From: Kordia algicida
GTDB taxonomy: Bacteria > Bacteroidota > Bacteroidia > Flavobacteriales > Flavobacteriaceae
Reading direction: 5' to 3' (one strand)
Assembly (NCBI RefSeq): GCF_051013375.1
Contig: NZ_CP142125.1
Length of the DNA stretch: 64,000 nucleotides
Of the stretch, positions 26,374 to 34,366 are shown one piece after another (the stretch's first letter is position 1; each line of letters starts with the position of its first letter). A program made the translations under genes and the position numbers. The notes beneath the pieces are model-generated. The model made no database searches and had not been told where the DNA came from. It saw only the letters and a list, made by a program, of their open reading frames with translations.

Positions 26374-27483
26374 TTATTGTTTTTTCTCTAATACTGCTGC
26401 TTTTTTCTTTTCTTTCGCTTCTTCATTTCGATCAATTTTATGATCTGGTCGTGACCATTTAGGCTTTTCACCTAAAGCTTCATATTGAGAATCTTTTGCT
26501 TCTACCGTTTTTGGTTGTACCTTTTTTGTAAATGGTTTTTGCGGATTTAATCCTAACATTTCAAACATTTTCATGTCTTCATTTACGTCTGGATTTGGTG
26601 TTGTTAATAGCTTATCTCCTGCAAAGATAGAGTTTGCACCTGCAAAGAAACACATGGCTTGTCCTTCTCTACTCATGTTAGTTCTTCCTGCAGAGAGACG
26701 TACTTGCGTTTCTGGCATGACAATTCTGGTAGTTGCTACCATACGAATCATTTCCCAAATTTCTACAGGTTTTTCGTTTTCTAGTGGTGTTCCATCAACT
26801 GCAACTAATGCATTGATAGGTACAGATTCTGGTTGCGGATTGAGTGTTGCCAATGCCACTAACATTCCTGCTCTGTCTTCTACTGATTCTCCCATTCCGA
26901 TGATTCCTCCACTACAAACCGTAACGTTGGTTTTACGCACGTTGTCAATAGTTTCCAAACGATCTTCGTAACCGCGTGTGGAAATAACTTCTTTGTAATA
27001 TTCTTCTGAAGAATCTAAGTTATGATTGTACGCGTATAATCCGGCTTCTGCCAAACGCTGTGCTTGATTTTCTGTGACCATTCCTAGTGTACAGCAAACT
27101 TCCATGTCTAGCTTGTTGATGGTACGTACCATTTCTAGTACTTGATCGAATTCTGGACCGTCTTTTACATTACGCCAAGCTGCTCCCATACATACACGTG
27201 AACTTCCTGATGATTTTGCGCGTAAGGCTTGTGCTTTTACTTGCGAAACCGACATCAAATCGTTTCCTTCAATATCCGTATGATAACGTGCTGCTTGCGG
27301 ACAGTAGCCACAATCTTCTGGGCAACCGCCTGTTTTTATGGATAGTAATGTAGATACTTGTACCGTGTTTGGATCGTGGTGTAATCGGTGTATTGTTGCT
27401 GCTTCATATAACAATTCCATCATTGGTTTGTTGTAAATCGCAATGATTTCTTCTTTGGTCCAATTGTGTCGTATGTTGCTCAT
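26374..27483 (-). CDS. bioB: Biotin synthase
   Basis: BioB is a radical-SAM enzyme that inserts sulfur into dethiobiotin in the last step of biotin synthesis. The [4Fe-4S] motif CxxxCxxC is seen in SIKTGGCPEDCGYCPQAARYHT, and other conserved blocks are CMGAAWRN, YAYNHNLDSSEEYY and ICSGGIIGMGE-like VCSGGIIGMGESVEDR. I start at MSNIRHNWTKEE (27483); an upstream in-frame ATG adds 20 residues not found in BioB. At 369 residues it is slightly long because of a Lys/Glu-rich tail. The other biotin genes of this window (bioF, bioD, bioA) are 6-9 kb away. Confidence 0.97.
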   Translation of the reverse strand: MSNIRHNWTKEEIIAIYNKPMMELLYEAATIHRLHHDPNTVQVSTLLSIKTGGCPEDCGYCPQAARYHTDIEGNDLMSVSQVKAQALRAKSSGSSRVCMGAAWRNVKDGPEFDQVLEMVRTINKLDMEVCCTLGMVTENQAQRLAEAGLYAYNHNLDSSEEYYKEVISTRGYEDRLETIDNVRKTNVTVCSGGIIGMGESVEDRAGMLVALATLNPQPESVPINALVAVDGTPLENEKPVEIWEMIRMVATTRIVMPETQVRLSAGRTNMSREGQAMCFFAGANSIFAGDKLLTTPNPDVNEDMKMFEMLGLNPQKPFTKKVQPKTVEAKDSQYEALGEKPKWSRPDHKIDRNEEAKEKKKAAVLEKKQ

Positions 27484-27511
27484 AAAATAGTTAGTTTGAT
27501 GACAAAAATAG

Positions 27512-27994
27512 TTATATCCATTTAGATTCTGCCTTTGTTGCATCTAAAATATCAATTTTTAATATTTTGGCGATTTGTTTGGCAACTTTAAAGGCATCTT
27601 CTTTGTCTTTAGTTGCGTAAGCTTTGATGCGATGATTTCCGTTATAAAATAAATTTAATACAATAATATCATTTTTTATGGTAGCTTCTGCAGTAAGTGC
27701 TCTCACTTTTGCAGATTCTGTTGTACTAAACACAGAAACATAGTCAATTTCTGGTAATGCTTCCTATGTTCCAAAACGAAGTCCAAAAAGTTCGATAAAT
27801 GTTCTGTATTTTTGTATATCTAAGTCAATTTCAGATCCATCAATATTAAAGAAAAAGATAGACATTCCGCAGAATATTAATCCAAATAGATTTCCTGAAA
27901 TTAACCAAGAAACTCCCATAAAGAAAAAAGCAACACCAAATATATAACGCATTATTGGCACTTTTCTTTTAAAGACAATTTTATTATTTTTCAT
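27512..27994 (-). pseudogene. Membrane protein gene interrupted by an amber codon
   Basis: One reading frame of 160 codons is cut by TAG at codon 77 (27764-27766). The first part has two membrane spans (YIFGVAFFFMGVSWLI, LFGLIFCGMSIFFF); the part after the stop reads EALPEIDYVSVF and ends KILKIDILDATKAESKWI. The intact paralog at 36487-36990 has KLGKWKPLPALEYVSVF at the same place and ends LQIDLLDATVANNSKWIEL, so the TAG stands exactly at the conserved Trp (TGG to TAG, one base). The frame does not shift. It ends 28 bp before bioB. It is either a fresh pseudogene, a sequence error or a read-through gene. Function is unknown in both copies. Confidence 0.82.
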
Positions 27995-28124
27995 TAGAAA
28001 AGTCTGTTAATAGTTGATCTAATTTTTTAATGATTTTATAACTATCAATATCGTAGCATGTTAATTCTGATTTATCAAAAACAGTCCTAAAAACAATAAA
28101 AAGTAGCATAAATTCCAGTTTCAT
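27984..28124 (-). CDS. Doubtful 46-residue ORF
   Basis: An ATG at 28124 opens a 46-codon frame (MKLEFMLLFIVFRTVF ... LLTDFSNEK) that overlaps the start of the amber-interrupted gene by 11 bases. The start is hydrophobic and the rest mixed charged; I recognise no family. The overlap geometry is like translational coupling, but the frame may be chance or the decayed end of a longer gene, since an in-frame stop lies nine codons upstream. Confidence 0.3.
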   Translation of the reverse strand: MKLEFMLLFIVFRTVFDKSELTCYDIDSYKIIKKLDQLLTDFSNEK

Positions 28125-28145
28125 AGCTATTTGACGCAAAAAGAG

Positions 28146-28208
28146 AAATTACGTTACAACAAAGAAAAAGTAAGCACTGATATAACTTTTACTTGCGCAA
28201 CGTAATTT
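28146..28208 (-). terminator. Long imperfect hairpin downstream of peptide gene A
   Basis: AAATTACGTT (28146-28155) pairs with AACGTAATTT (28199-28208), and inside it AAGTAA pairs with TTACTT. On the minus strand it is followed by TCTCTTTTT. It is a candidate terminator for the gene at 28249-28398. Confidence 0.5.
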
Positions 28209-28248
28209 TAAAAAAACTTATAGTTTTACCCATAAGAATACTGTGAAT

Positions 28249-28398
28249 TTATTTTACATGACATCCTATTCCGCCTTCTCCAACAGCAACAGAATTACAC
28301 ATTAAATCAGTTGGACCGTATCCTCCAGTAATATTTTCAATAACAAAAGTAGAAACAACATTTCTTTTTAGTTTTAATTTTTTTAATGAATCTTTCAT
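28249..28398 (-). CDS. GG-leader RiPP-like precursor peptide A
   Basis: A 49-residue peptide. The leader MKDSLKKLKLKRNVVSTFVI is followed by ENITGG, the pattern of Bacteroidota natural-product precursors (Lys/Leu-rich start, Val/Ile repeat, double-Gly before the core). The core reads YGPTDLMCNSVAVGEGGIG, then CHVK, with two Cys separated by 11 residues. Peptide B, 107 bp upstream in transcription order, shares CN[ST]V-x4-GGIGCH. No modifying enzyme, protease or exporter gene is in the window, although an ABC exporter with a C39 protease would be expected to act at the GG. The start has a 23-bp upstream box also present before gene B. The call rests on leader pattern and duplication, not on a known family. 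Confidence 0.72.
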   Translation of the reverse strand: MKDSLKKLKLKRNVVSTFVIENITGGYGPTDLMCNSVAVGEGGIGCHVK

Positions 28399-28419
28399 GG
28401 CGTAATTTTTTTGGTAGTA

Positions 28420-28442
28420 CTTACTCTGTTAAAGGTTTTCAG
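28420..28442 (-). promoter_or_regulatory. Shared 23-bp upstream box of peptide gene A
   Basis: On the minus strand this reads CTGAAAACCTTTAACAGAGT followed by AAG. It differs by two bases from the box before gene B (28683-28705) and lies 21 bases before the start codon. It is either the promoter or a leader element copied with the gene. Confidence 0.6.
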
Positions 28443-28461
28443 TTTACCCTTTGATTAAAAC

Positions 28462-28488
28462 TTCCCGTAAACATACTACTTACGGGAA
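28462..28488 (-). terminator. Perfect hairpin between the two peptide genes
   Basis: TTCCCGTAA (28462-28470) and TTACGGGAA (28480-28488) form a perfect 9-bp stem with a 9-base loop, followed on the minus strand by GTTTTAAT. It probably ends the transcript of peptide gene B. Confidence 0.65.
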
Positions 28489-28505
28489 ATTTTAGTTTTT
28501 AATGA

Positions 28506-28658
28506 CTACCAAAGGTGACATCCTATTCCGCCATCCCATTCTGGTACTGTGTTACACATCATAGCTGTTAATCCACCTTTTATTTCATTGACTTTTTCAG
28601 CATCTAAGTTTGTAACTACTTGCTTGTTGATCTGTAATTTTTTTAATGACTTTTTCAT
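28506..28658 (-). CDS. GG-leader RiPP-like precursor peptide B
   Basis: A 50-residue peptide. The leader starts MKKSLKKLQINKQVVTNLDA, continues EKVNEIKGG and is followed by the core LTAMMCNTVPEWDGGIG, then CHLW. The leader matches the K-x-L-x-(I/L)-x-K-x-VV pattern of GG-leader precursors in Bacteroidota (relatives include class I lanthipeptides of this phylum). The two cores align without gaps from MCN onward (C-x11-C, GGIGCH), while the residues between vary (VAVGE against VPEWD), as expected for diversified natural products. Aromatic residues occur only in B. No maturation gene is nearby. Nature of any modification is unknown. Confidence 0.72.
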   Translation of the reverse strand: MKKSLKKLQINKQVVTNLDAEKVNEIKGGLTAMMCNTVPEWDGGIGCHLW

Positions 28659-28682
28659 CGTATGTAAATTTTAATAATAATG

Positions 28683-28705
28683 CTTACTCTATTATAGGTT
28701 TTCAG
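28683..28705 (-). promoter_or_regulatory. Shared 23-bp upstream box of peptide gene B
   Basis: On the minus strand this reads CTGAAAACCTATAATAGAGT followed by AAG, 24 bases before the start codon; 21 of 23 bases agree with the box of gene A. It contains TATAAT. Confidence 0.6.
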
Positions 28706-29160
28706 CTTCCCCATACATGAAATCGCTAACTATTTCTTTATGATTTCGATGACGAATGTCTGTCATTAAATTTTGAAAAAAAAGGAACGTTTCACGACTT
28801 TAAACAAATTAGGGCAAGGAAAGATTTTGGACTTTTACAAACTGTTAATTGAAGCAATTTTATTTAAAATTAGGCTAGTTTTTGGGGAATTAATCGAGCG
28901 TTTTTGTTGAATTTTTCAATCTGAATTTAAGCTAGAAAAACTACATAACCTACTTATTTTCAGAATTTTAATTAAATATCTGTTTTAAAGTTGAAAAAGT
29001 TTGTTTTTTTGGATTGATATTTTTACGCTTAAAAATACCTAAAGATTTTGCAGACACGATTTTAAACAAATTAGGGTTTCCTTTTTTAGTTTTTTTTATG
29101 GTTTTTTTGTTGCAGAATGAAATTGTTTTTTTGATGATTTTTTGAATGATACTTCATAAA
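28706..29160. other. AT-rich gap with a repeated 22-bp motif
   Basis: No gene is seen on either strand. The sequence CACGA(C/T)TTTAAACAAATTAGGG occurs at 28793-28814 and 29055-29076 with one difference, and AAAGATTTTG lies next to each copy (after the first, before the second). The remainder is AT-rich with poly-T runs. Confidence 0.6.
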
Positions 29161-29184
29161 AAAATCCGCACAAGGCGGATATTT
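29161..29184 (-). terminator. Intrinsic terminator of the NfeD-flotillin operon
   Basis: ATCCGC (29164-29169) pairs with GCGGAT (29175-29180). On the minus strand the stem is followed by a run of seven T. It lies 40 bases past the flotillin stop. Confidence 0.85.
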
Positions 29185-29222
29185 TATAGTAGAATTGGTA
29201 TTAGTATTTGTTGCAGTTTTGT

Positions 29223-30687
29223 TTAACTTTCTTTTGAATCGTCTTCCGAAGGTTTTACTTCTGTTGTAGGAACTTCTTTGGTAACATCTTTACCTTTTAA
29301 GTATTCTGGCAATTCCATTCCTGCCATGTTGAACATTTCCTGTAATGGTGGAAACTGCTTTGTACATGCCTGAGATAAAGTTTGACGTAGAGGTTTTGCC
29401 ATCTTTTCCGCCACTTCCATTTTCCCAAACAGTAACTTTATCAATTTTGATGTTTTTGATCGCTTCTGCTTGTAATTGAACCAATTCTGGAAGTTTATCC
29501 GCAATTAGTAATAATACAGCGTCTTTTGAATTGTTTCCTGCTGCTTTTACAATTTGTTCTAAACCTGATGCTTGCTTGGTTAATACTTCAAATTGTCCTT
29601 GTGCTTCTGCTTGTGCTTTGAAAAGAATCGCATCTGCCTCACCTTTTGCTTTTCTACGAATACGTTCTGCTTCCGCTTCTGCATCAATTTCTACTTTGCG
29701 TTTGTCAATTTCCGCAGGAACAATAATATCTGCTTGTTGTGATGAGCGTTCTCTTTCTGCTCTGGCTTCTTCCGCTTCGCGTTCTGCCGCGTATGATTCT
29801 TCTAAGGCTTTTGCTGCTTGCACTTTTTCAGACGCAATTGCTACACGTTCTGCTTCTGCTTCACGCTGTCTACGTAAGGAATCTGAATTAGCAACTTCAA
29901 TTTTTGCTTTGTTTTCACCATCAACCGCTTTTGCATTTGCCGCTGCTACTTGCGTACGCTCATCTTGTGATGCATTTGCTTCACCAATAGCTCCATCTCT
30001 GTTTTTCTCGGCAACCGATTTACGAGCTGCGTTGATTGCGTGTGCCGCAGCTTCTTTACCAAGTGCTTCAATATAGCCAGATTCGTCAACAATATCTGTA
30101 ATGTTTACGTTGATAAGTTTTAGACCTACTTTTTTCAATTCGGTTTCAACACTTTCAGAAATATTTGTTAAGAATTTATCACGATCATTGTTGATTTCTT
30201 CAATATCCATCGAAGCTACTACTAAACGTAATTGACCAAAGATGATTTCCTGCGCTAGTTCTTGAATTTCGTGTTGGCCTAAACCTAATAGACGTTCTGC
30301 TGCATTTTGCATAATGCCAGGCTCTGTAGAGATTCCAATCGTAAATCGTGAAGGTACATTTACACGAATGTTTTGTTTACTTAGCGCATTTACAAGGTTT
30401 ACTTCTATGGAAATTGGAGTTAAATCAAGATATTCATAATCTTGAATAACTGGCATGATAAAAGCCGCGCCACCGTGAATACATTTTGCTGATTGCCCAC
30501 CACCAACTTTTCCGTATACTACGAGAATTCTATCTGAAGGACAGCGTTTGTATCTACGGATAAATACCGTGATGAGTATAAAAATAAATAGCACTGCAAA
30601 GACAAGTAGAATGATATTTGAAAATCCTGCGATAGAATTTCCGCCGTCATTTCCTAAACTACTTTGCAATAAGAGGAGTTTTGTCAT
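29223..30687 (-). pseudogene. Flotillin-family SPFH protein, frameshifted near the 3' end
   Basis: Flotillins form membrane scaffolds. An N-terminal membrane helix (about residues 20-45) precedes the SPFH domain (about 60-230, FMPVIQDYEYLDLTPISIEVNLVNALSKQN) and a long Ala/Glu-rich coiled coil (AEAERVAIASEKVQAAKALEE). The first frame continues to GKTSTSNFISGMYKAV, then leaves the family sequence and stops at 29290. The normal C-terminus (PPLQEMFNMAGMELPEYLKG) is in the next frame and ends at 29223. The junction reads GCAGTTTCCACC; removing one T (29352-29354) gives MYKAVPPLQEMFNMAG and a 487-residue protein. The start overlaps the NfeD-like gene by 29 bases. Even the frameshifted product keeps SPFH and coiled coil. 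Real mutation or sequence error is undecided. Confidence 0.87.
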
Positions 30688-31270
30688 AATTGTTTTTGTT
30701 TATTGGTTGTACGATTAATATTCCTGTTCCTGTAATTTCTTTGACTTCAATTACAGTTCCTGTTTTTAAGTTTTCTTGGCTATCAGCAAGTGCATCCAAT
30801 TCGCGTAAAGCTCCTTGTATATTAACGTGTACTTTCCCCATTTTGGAACGATTTGCTCCAATGGTTAAATATACTTCTCCCACATTTCCGATAGCATTTT
30901 CAAGTTTTAAGGTTCCACTACTTACCAATTTGTTGATATAATAAATAAGTGTCGCCATAATGGTCATCATAATGAGTCCTGCAATGGTAGAAACGACAAT
31001 AGTGACACCTTTTCCATATCCTGCATCGATACAAGAAATTCCTGCCCAACTAAATATGGTAAAAAATGCTACTAAGTTTTTGAAAGAAAAGAATTGAAAC
31101 CCAATTCCTGTATCACTTTCTATTTCGGCATCCACATCACCATCTACACCATCTGCATCACCAATTAAAAATGTGGTGATAAGTACAAATACAAAAATTG
31201 TAGATGATATTCCTGCGATAACCCAATAGGATTTCTCAAAAAGTGACAATGTTGAAAACCAATCTTCCAT
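30659..31270 (-). CDS. NfeD-like membrane protein with OB-fold tail
   Basis: A 203-residue protein with an N-terminal membrane helix, two central helices (NLVAFFTIFSWAGISCI, GVTIVVSTIAGLIMMTIMATLIYYI) and a C-terminal OB-like domain (NAIGNVGEVYLTIGANRSKMGKVHVNIQG ... TGTVIEVKEITGTGILIVQPI). This is the layout of NfeD/YuaF proteins, encoded next to flotillins in many bacteria. Here it overlaps the flotillin start by 29 bases, which indicates coupled translation. The pair probably builds a membrane microdomain complex. An acidic stretch (GDADGVDGDVDAEIESD) lies between the first two helices. Confidence 0.86.
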   Translation of the reverse strand: MEDWFSTLSLFEKSYWVIAGISSTIFVFVLITTFLIGDADGVDGDVDAEIESDTGIGFQFFSFKNLVAFFTIFSWAGISCIDAGYGKGVTIVVSTIAGLIMMTIMATLIYYINKLVSSGTLKLENAIGNVGEVYLTIGANRSKMGKVHVNIQGALRELDALADSQENLKTGTVIEVKEITGTGILIVQPINKNNYDKTPLIAK

Positions 31271-31305
31271 AGCGTATGATTTTAATTTGTTATTGTTTGT
31301 TGAAT

Positions 31306-32466
31306 TTAGTCTTTGGTTAGTAATACCGAAACTGCATTTCCTCCAAAACCAACTGCATTGACAATAATATTGTGTAATTGCGCTGGTTTTTTTCCTTCGT
31401 TAAGATAAGGAATTGAAATGAATTGCTGTTGTTGAATCATTAATATTGCTAACTCTACACTTAACATTCCTGAAGCTCCAAAAGTGTGACCTATTTTCCA
31501 TTTATTGGTAGTCAAATTTGGTATTTCGTTACAAAATATTTTTTTGATTGCTTGGTATTCTGCCAAATCTCCTTTCATTGTTCCTGGCGCATGCATAACG
31601 ATTGCGTCAATTTCTTCGGGAGCTTTTTTTCCTAATGCCATTCGCATCGATTTTTCAAAACAGATACCTTCTGCCGATATTGAGGTGTTGTGTTTTAGAA
31701 TTTCTGTGGCATAACCGATTCCTCTAATTTTTGCTAATGCATTTGGTTTTTCTCCGTTTTCGATACAGATAGCAGCTGCTCCTTCACCCAAAATCATCGT
31801 GTTTCGCTTTTTTTCTAAGTCTAATGATAAACACGGATAGGTTGCTTCTTTTTTTGCATAAATGTGTAATGCTTGCATTTGCGCAATGGTAAATGGCGTT
31901 AATGGCGCTTCGCTGCCGCCCACTAGAAATTTTGAAGCCATCCCTGATTGTAACCAAGCAATTCCGTTCATCAACGCATGCAACGCTGTAGAACAGGTAA
32001 TGGAATGTGATATTTGCGGTCCTGAGGTTTGCAAATCGTGTGCTACCCAAGAAGAAATATTTCCTAGAGTTGTGGTTGGCGAACTTAAGGTTTGCGCATG
32101 TTGATTTTTAAGAAAGTCTTCATGATATTTTTCGAAGAGTGTAGTTGCTCCACGTGACGAACCTATGTTGATTCCGAAGTTGTTTTCAGAAGTCCAACCT
32201 GCATTTTCAATAGCGATTCGAGACGCCAATATCGCGTATAAAACACTATTATCTAAATTTTTATATTTCGAATTGGATTTTTTTAATGCTTCTACAGCAA
32301 TTGCTCCCGTTGTAGAAAGTGGTGCTGTATATATGGTATTGTTTCCAATCTTTTTTGACTGAAAAGAATGTGTATTTTTTGTATAATGTTTCCAAATTTC
32401 AGTTTGTGTATTTCCTAGTGGAGATACCGAACCCAAACCCGTTATAGAAATGCAATCATGCAGCAT
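31306..32466 (-). CDS. Beta-ketoacyl-ACP synthase (FabF-like)
   Basis: A 386-residue thiolase-fold condensing enzyme. The catalytic Cys is in SHSITCSTALHAL, and the two active-site His are in the modified VMHAPGTMKGD (normally HGTGT) and GHTFGASGMLS. FabF-like elements such as GINIGSSRGATTLFEKYH are present. It is about 25 residues shorter than FabF. In Flavobacteria a KAS of this kind is often near the biotin genes, which suggests a role in supplying a pimeloyl or related acyl-ACP, but this is inference. It is on the same strand as the bio operon, separated from it by an opposite-strand gene. It ends 36 bp before the NfeD gene start, so the two may be cotranscribed. Confidence 0.86.
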   Translation of the reverse strand: MLHDCISITGLGSVSPLGNTQTEIWKHYTKNTHSFQSKKIGNNTIYTAPLSTTGAIAVEALKKSNSKYKNLDNSVLYAILASRIAIENAGWTSENNFGINIGSSRGATTLFEKYHEDFLKNQHAQTLSSPTTTLGNISSWVAHDLQTSGPQISHSITCSTALHALMNGIAWLQSGMASKFLVGGSEAPLTPFTIAQMQALHIYAKKEATYPCLSLDLEKKRNTMILGEGAAAICIENGEKPNALAKIRGIGYATEILKHNTSISAEGICFEKSMRMALGKKAPEEIDAIVMHAPGTMKGDLAEYQAIKKIFCNEIPNLTTNKWKIGHTFGASGMLSVELAILMIQQQQFISIPYLNEGKKPAQLHNIIVNAVGFGGNAVSVLLTKD

Positions 32467-32641
32467 ATCAACCTAATATTAAGAGTGCTAATATCGTAAG
32501 AAATGTGATGATTTGCTAACATTTGCAAGGTTGTTTGTTTGCTAAAAAATAATACATTAAAAATGGTCTAGAGAGAAGGTTTTGTAACTTTTCTTGTATT
32601 TTAGAGACTTGTTTATAGAAATCCATTAAAAAACTAACATT

Positions 32642-33073
32642 ATGAGTCAGCACCAAACACATTCACATCACGAACCAAGAAAAAACTGGTGGCAACGTAA
32701 TTGGAAATGGTTTGTTCCTACAGGTTGTTTGTCTTTGATTGCCATGGTTGTATTGTTTGTTGTATTTATTTTTTACTCGATAACTTCTGTGATGAAACAA
32801 TCAACTCCGTATGTAGATGCGCTTGAAAAAGCTACTAATAACGAATATGTGATTGAAAGTTTGGGAGAACCTATTGAACAAGATGGAATGCTTCAAGGAA
32901 ATATTTCTATTCAAAATAATACAGGGGAAGCCAATATTTCTATTCCGCTAGAAGGATCAAAAGGTTCAGGTACCTTGTATGTTGTTGGACGTAAATACAA
33001 CGGAAAATGGACGTACGACAAGATGACAATTTATATTGATGCTTCTCATGAAACGATTGATTTGTTGGAGTAG
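32642..33073 (+). CDS. Coa1-type cytochrome oxidase assembly factor homolog
   Basis: A 143-residue membrane protein with a His-rich N-terminus (MSQHQTHSHHEPRKNWWQRN), one membrane helix (about residues 30-50, SLIAMVVLFVVFIFYSI) and a soluble domain (SLGEPIEQDGMLQGNISIQNNTGEANISIPLEGSKGSGTLYVVG). This matches the Coa1 family, which helps assemble cytochrome oxidase in mitochondria; the bacterial role is not known. It is the only plus-strand gene between the ketoacyl synthase and bioA. Confidence 0.8.
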   Translation: MSQHQTHSHHEPRKNWWQRNWKWFVPTGCLSLIAMVVLFVVFIFYSITSVMKQSTPYVDALEKATNNEYVIESLGEPIEQDGMLQGNISIQNNTGEANISIPLEGSKGSGTLYVVGRKYNGKWTYDKMTIYIDASHETIDLLE

Positions 33074-33100
33074 TAATTTTTACCAGAAAACCATCTCATT

Positions 33101-34366
33101 TTAAAGTTCATCTATCGTTTTTCGAATTGCTTGATATATTTTTTGTAATTGTGCATCAGTTGTAATGTACGGTGCTAGAATGTAAATTGTATTTCCTAGT
33201 GGACGCAAACATACACCTTTGCTCATAAACGAATTGAAAAGCTTGTCGCGCAAGTTTCCGTAACGTTCCATTTGAATGTTTAAATCGAGTGCAAAAATTT
33301 GTCCTTGTTGTCGTACGGAAGCTACTTTTGGATGCTTTTTTATGTCTTCGCCAAATGTTTGATGTGAAATTTGTATACGCTGTAAGTTTGCTTGTATTTC
33401 TTCGGATTGTAAGAGTTCTATTCCTGCAATTGCTGCACTACACGCTACAGGATTTCCAGAATATGTATGTCCGTGAAAGAAGCCTTTTTTCATATCGTCT
33501 GCATAGAATGCATCGTATATTTTTTGACTACAACTTGTAATCGCCATAGGCACCATTCCTGCTGATAATGCTTTAGATAGACAGATAATATCTGGTTTGA
33601 TTTCAATGTATTCGGAAGCAAAGTTTTTTCCTGTTTTCCCGAAACCTGTCATCACTTCGTCAGCAATGGTTACGACATTGTGTCTGTGGGCAATTTTTAA
33701 AATTTCGTTGATGTGTTCCGCTTTGTGCACTTGCATTGCTGCCGCGCCTTGCACTAAAGGTTCATAGATAAAAGCTGCTACATTATGTTCTGTGATTAGT
33801 TTGGTAAATGTTGCCTTTACAGCTTCTAGATTTTCTGCATTTGGTACTGGAATTCGAGAAACATCGATAAAGAATTCTTCAAATGGTCCGTTGTATACGG
33901 ATAATCCTGAGACAGACATTGCACCAAAGGTATCACCGTGAAAACCATTTTCTAGCGCGATAATTTTTGTCCTTTTTTCTTCGCGATTGAAATGGTATTG
34001 CAACGCCATTTTGATTGCTACATCTATTGCCGTTGAACCATTGTCTGAAAAAAATAGTTTTTCTTGATTTTCTGGCAATATTTGTATGAGTTTTTCAGAG
34101 AGTTCTACGGCTGGTTTGTGTGTGAATCCTGTGAAAACCACATGATCTAAGGTTTCCATTTGTGCACGAACTTTATTGATGATGTACGGATTACAATGTC
34201 CGTACACACAAGTATACCACGAAGCGATTCCGTCAATGTATTCGTTATTATTTTCATCGTATAAAACCGCGCCTTTTGCTTTTGTGATTGCAATGTGATT
34301 TGGGTGCGATTTGTGCTGCGTTAACGGATGCCAAAGATGTTTTTTGTCTCTTTCTTGTAAACTCAT
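33101..34366 (-). CDS. bioA: Adenosylmethionine-8-amino-7-oxononanoate aminotransferase
   Basis: BioA, a PLP-dependent class III aminotransferase, converts KAPA to DAPA using S-adenosylmethionine as amino donor. The opening LWHPLTQHK, WYTCVYGHCNPYI, and the PLP-lysine region CLSKALSAGMVPMAI are diagnostic. 421 residues, full length. It is the last gene of the operon and its start overlaps the bioD stop by four bases (ATGA). Confidence 0.96.
   Translation of the reverse strand: MSLQERDKKHLWHPLTQHKSHPNHIAITKAKGAVLYDENNNEYIDGIASWYTCVYGHCNPYIINKVRAQMETLDHVVFTGFTHKPAVELSEKLIQILPENQEKLFFSDNGSTAIDVAIKMALQYHFNREEKRTKIIALENGFHGDTFGAMSVSGLSVYNGPFEEFFIDVSRIPVPNAENLEAVKATFTKLITEHNVAAFIYEPLVQGAAAMQVHKAEHINEILKIAHRHNVVTIADEVMTGFGKTGKNFASEYIEIKPDIICLSKALSAGMVPMAITSCSQKIYDAFYADDMKKGFFHGHTYSGNPVACSAAIAGIELLQSEEIQANLQRIQISHQTFGEDIKKHPKVASVRQQGQIFALDLNIQMERYGNLRDKLFNSFMSKGVCLRPLGNTIYILAPYITTDAQLQKIYQAIRKTIDEL

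Noticed and set aside
29531..30076. A 181-codon open frame antisense to the flotillin coiled coil
   Set aside because: It mirrors the Ala/Glu/Arg-rich coiled-coil codons, giving Ser/Ala/Cys-rich nonsense, and lacks any domain pattern.
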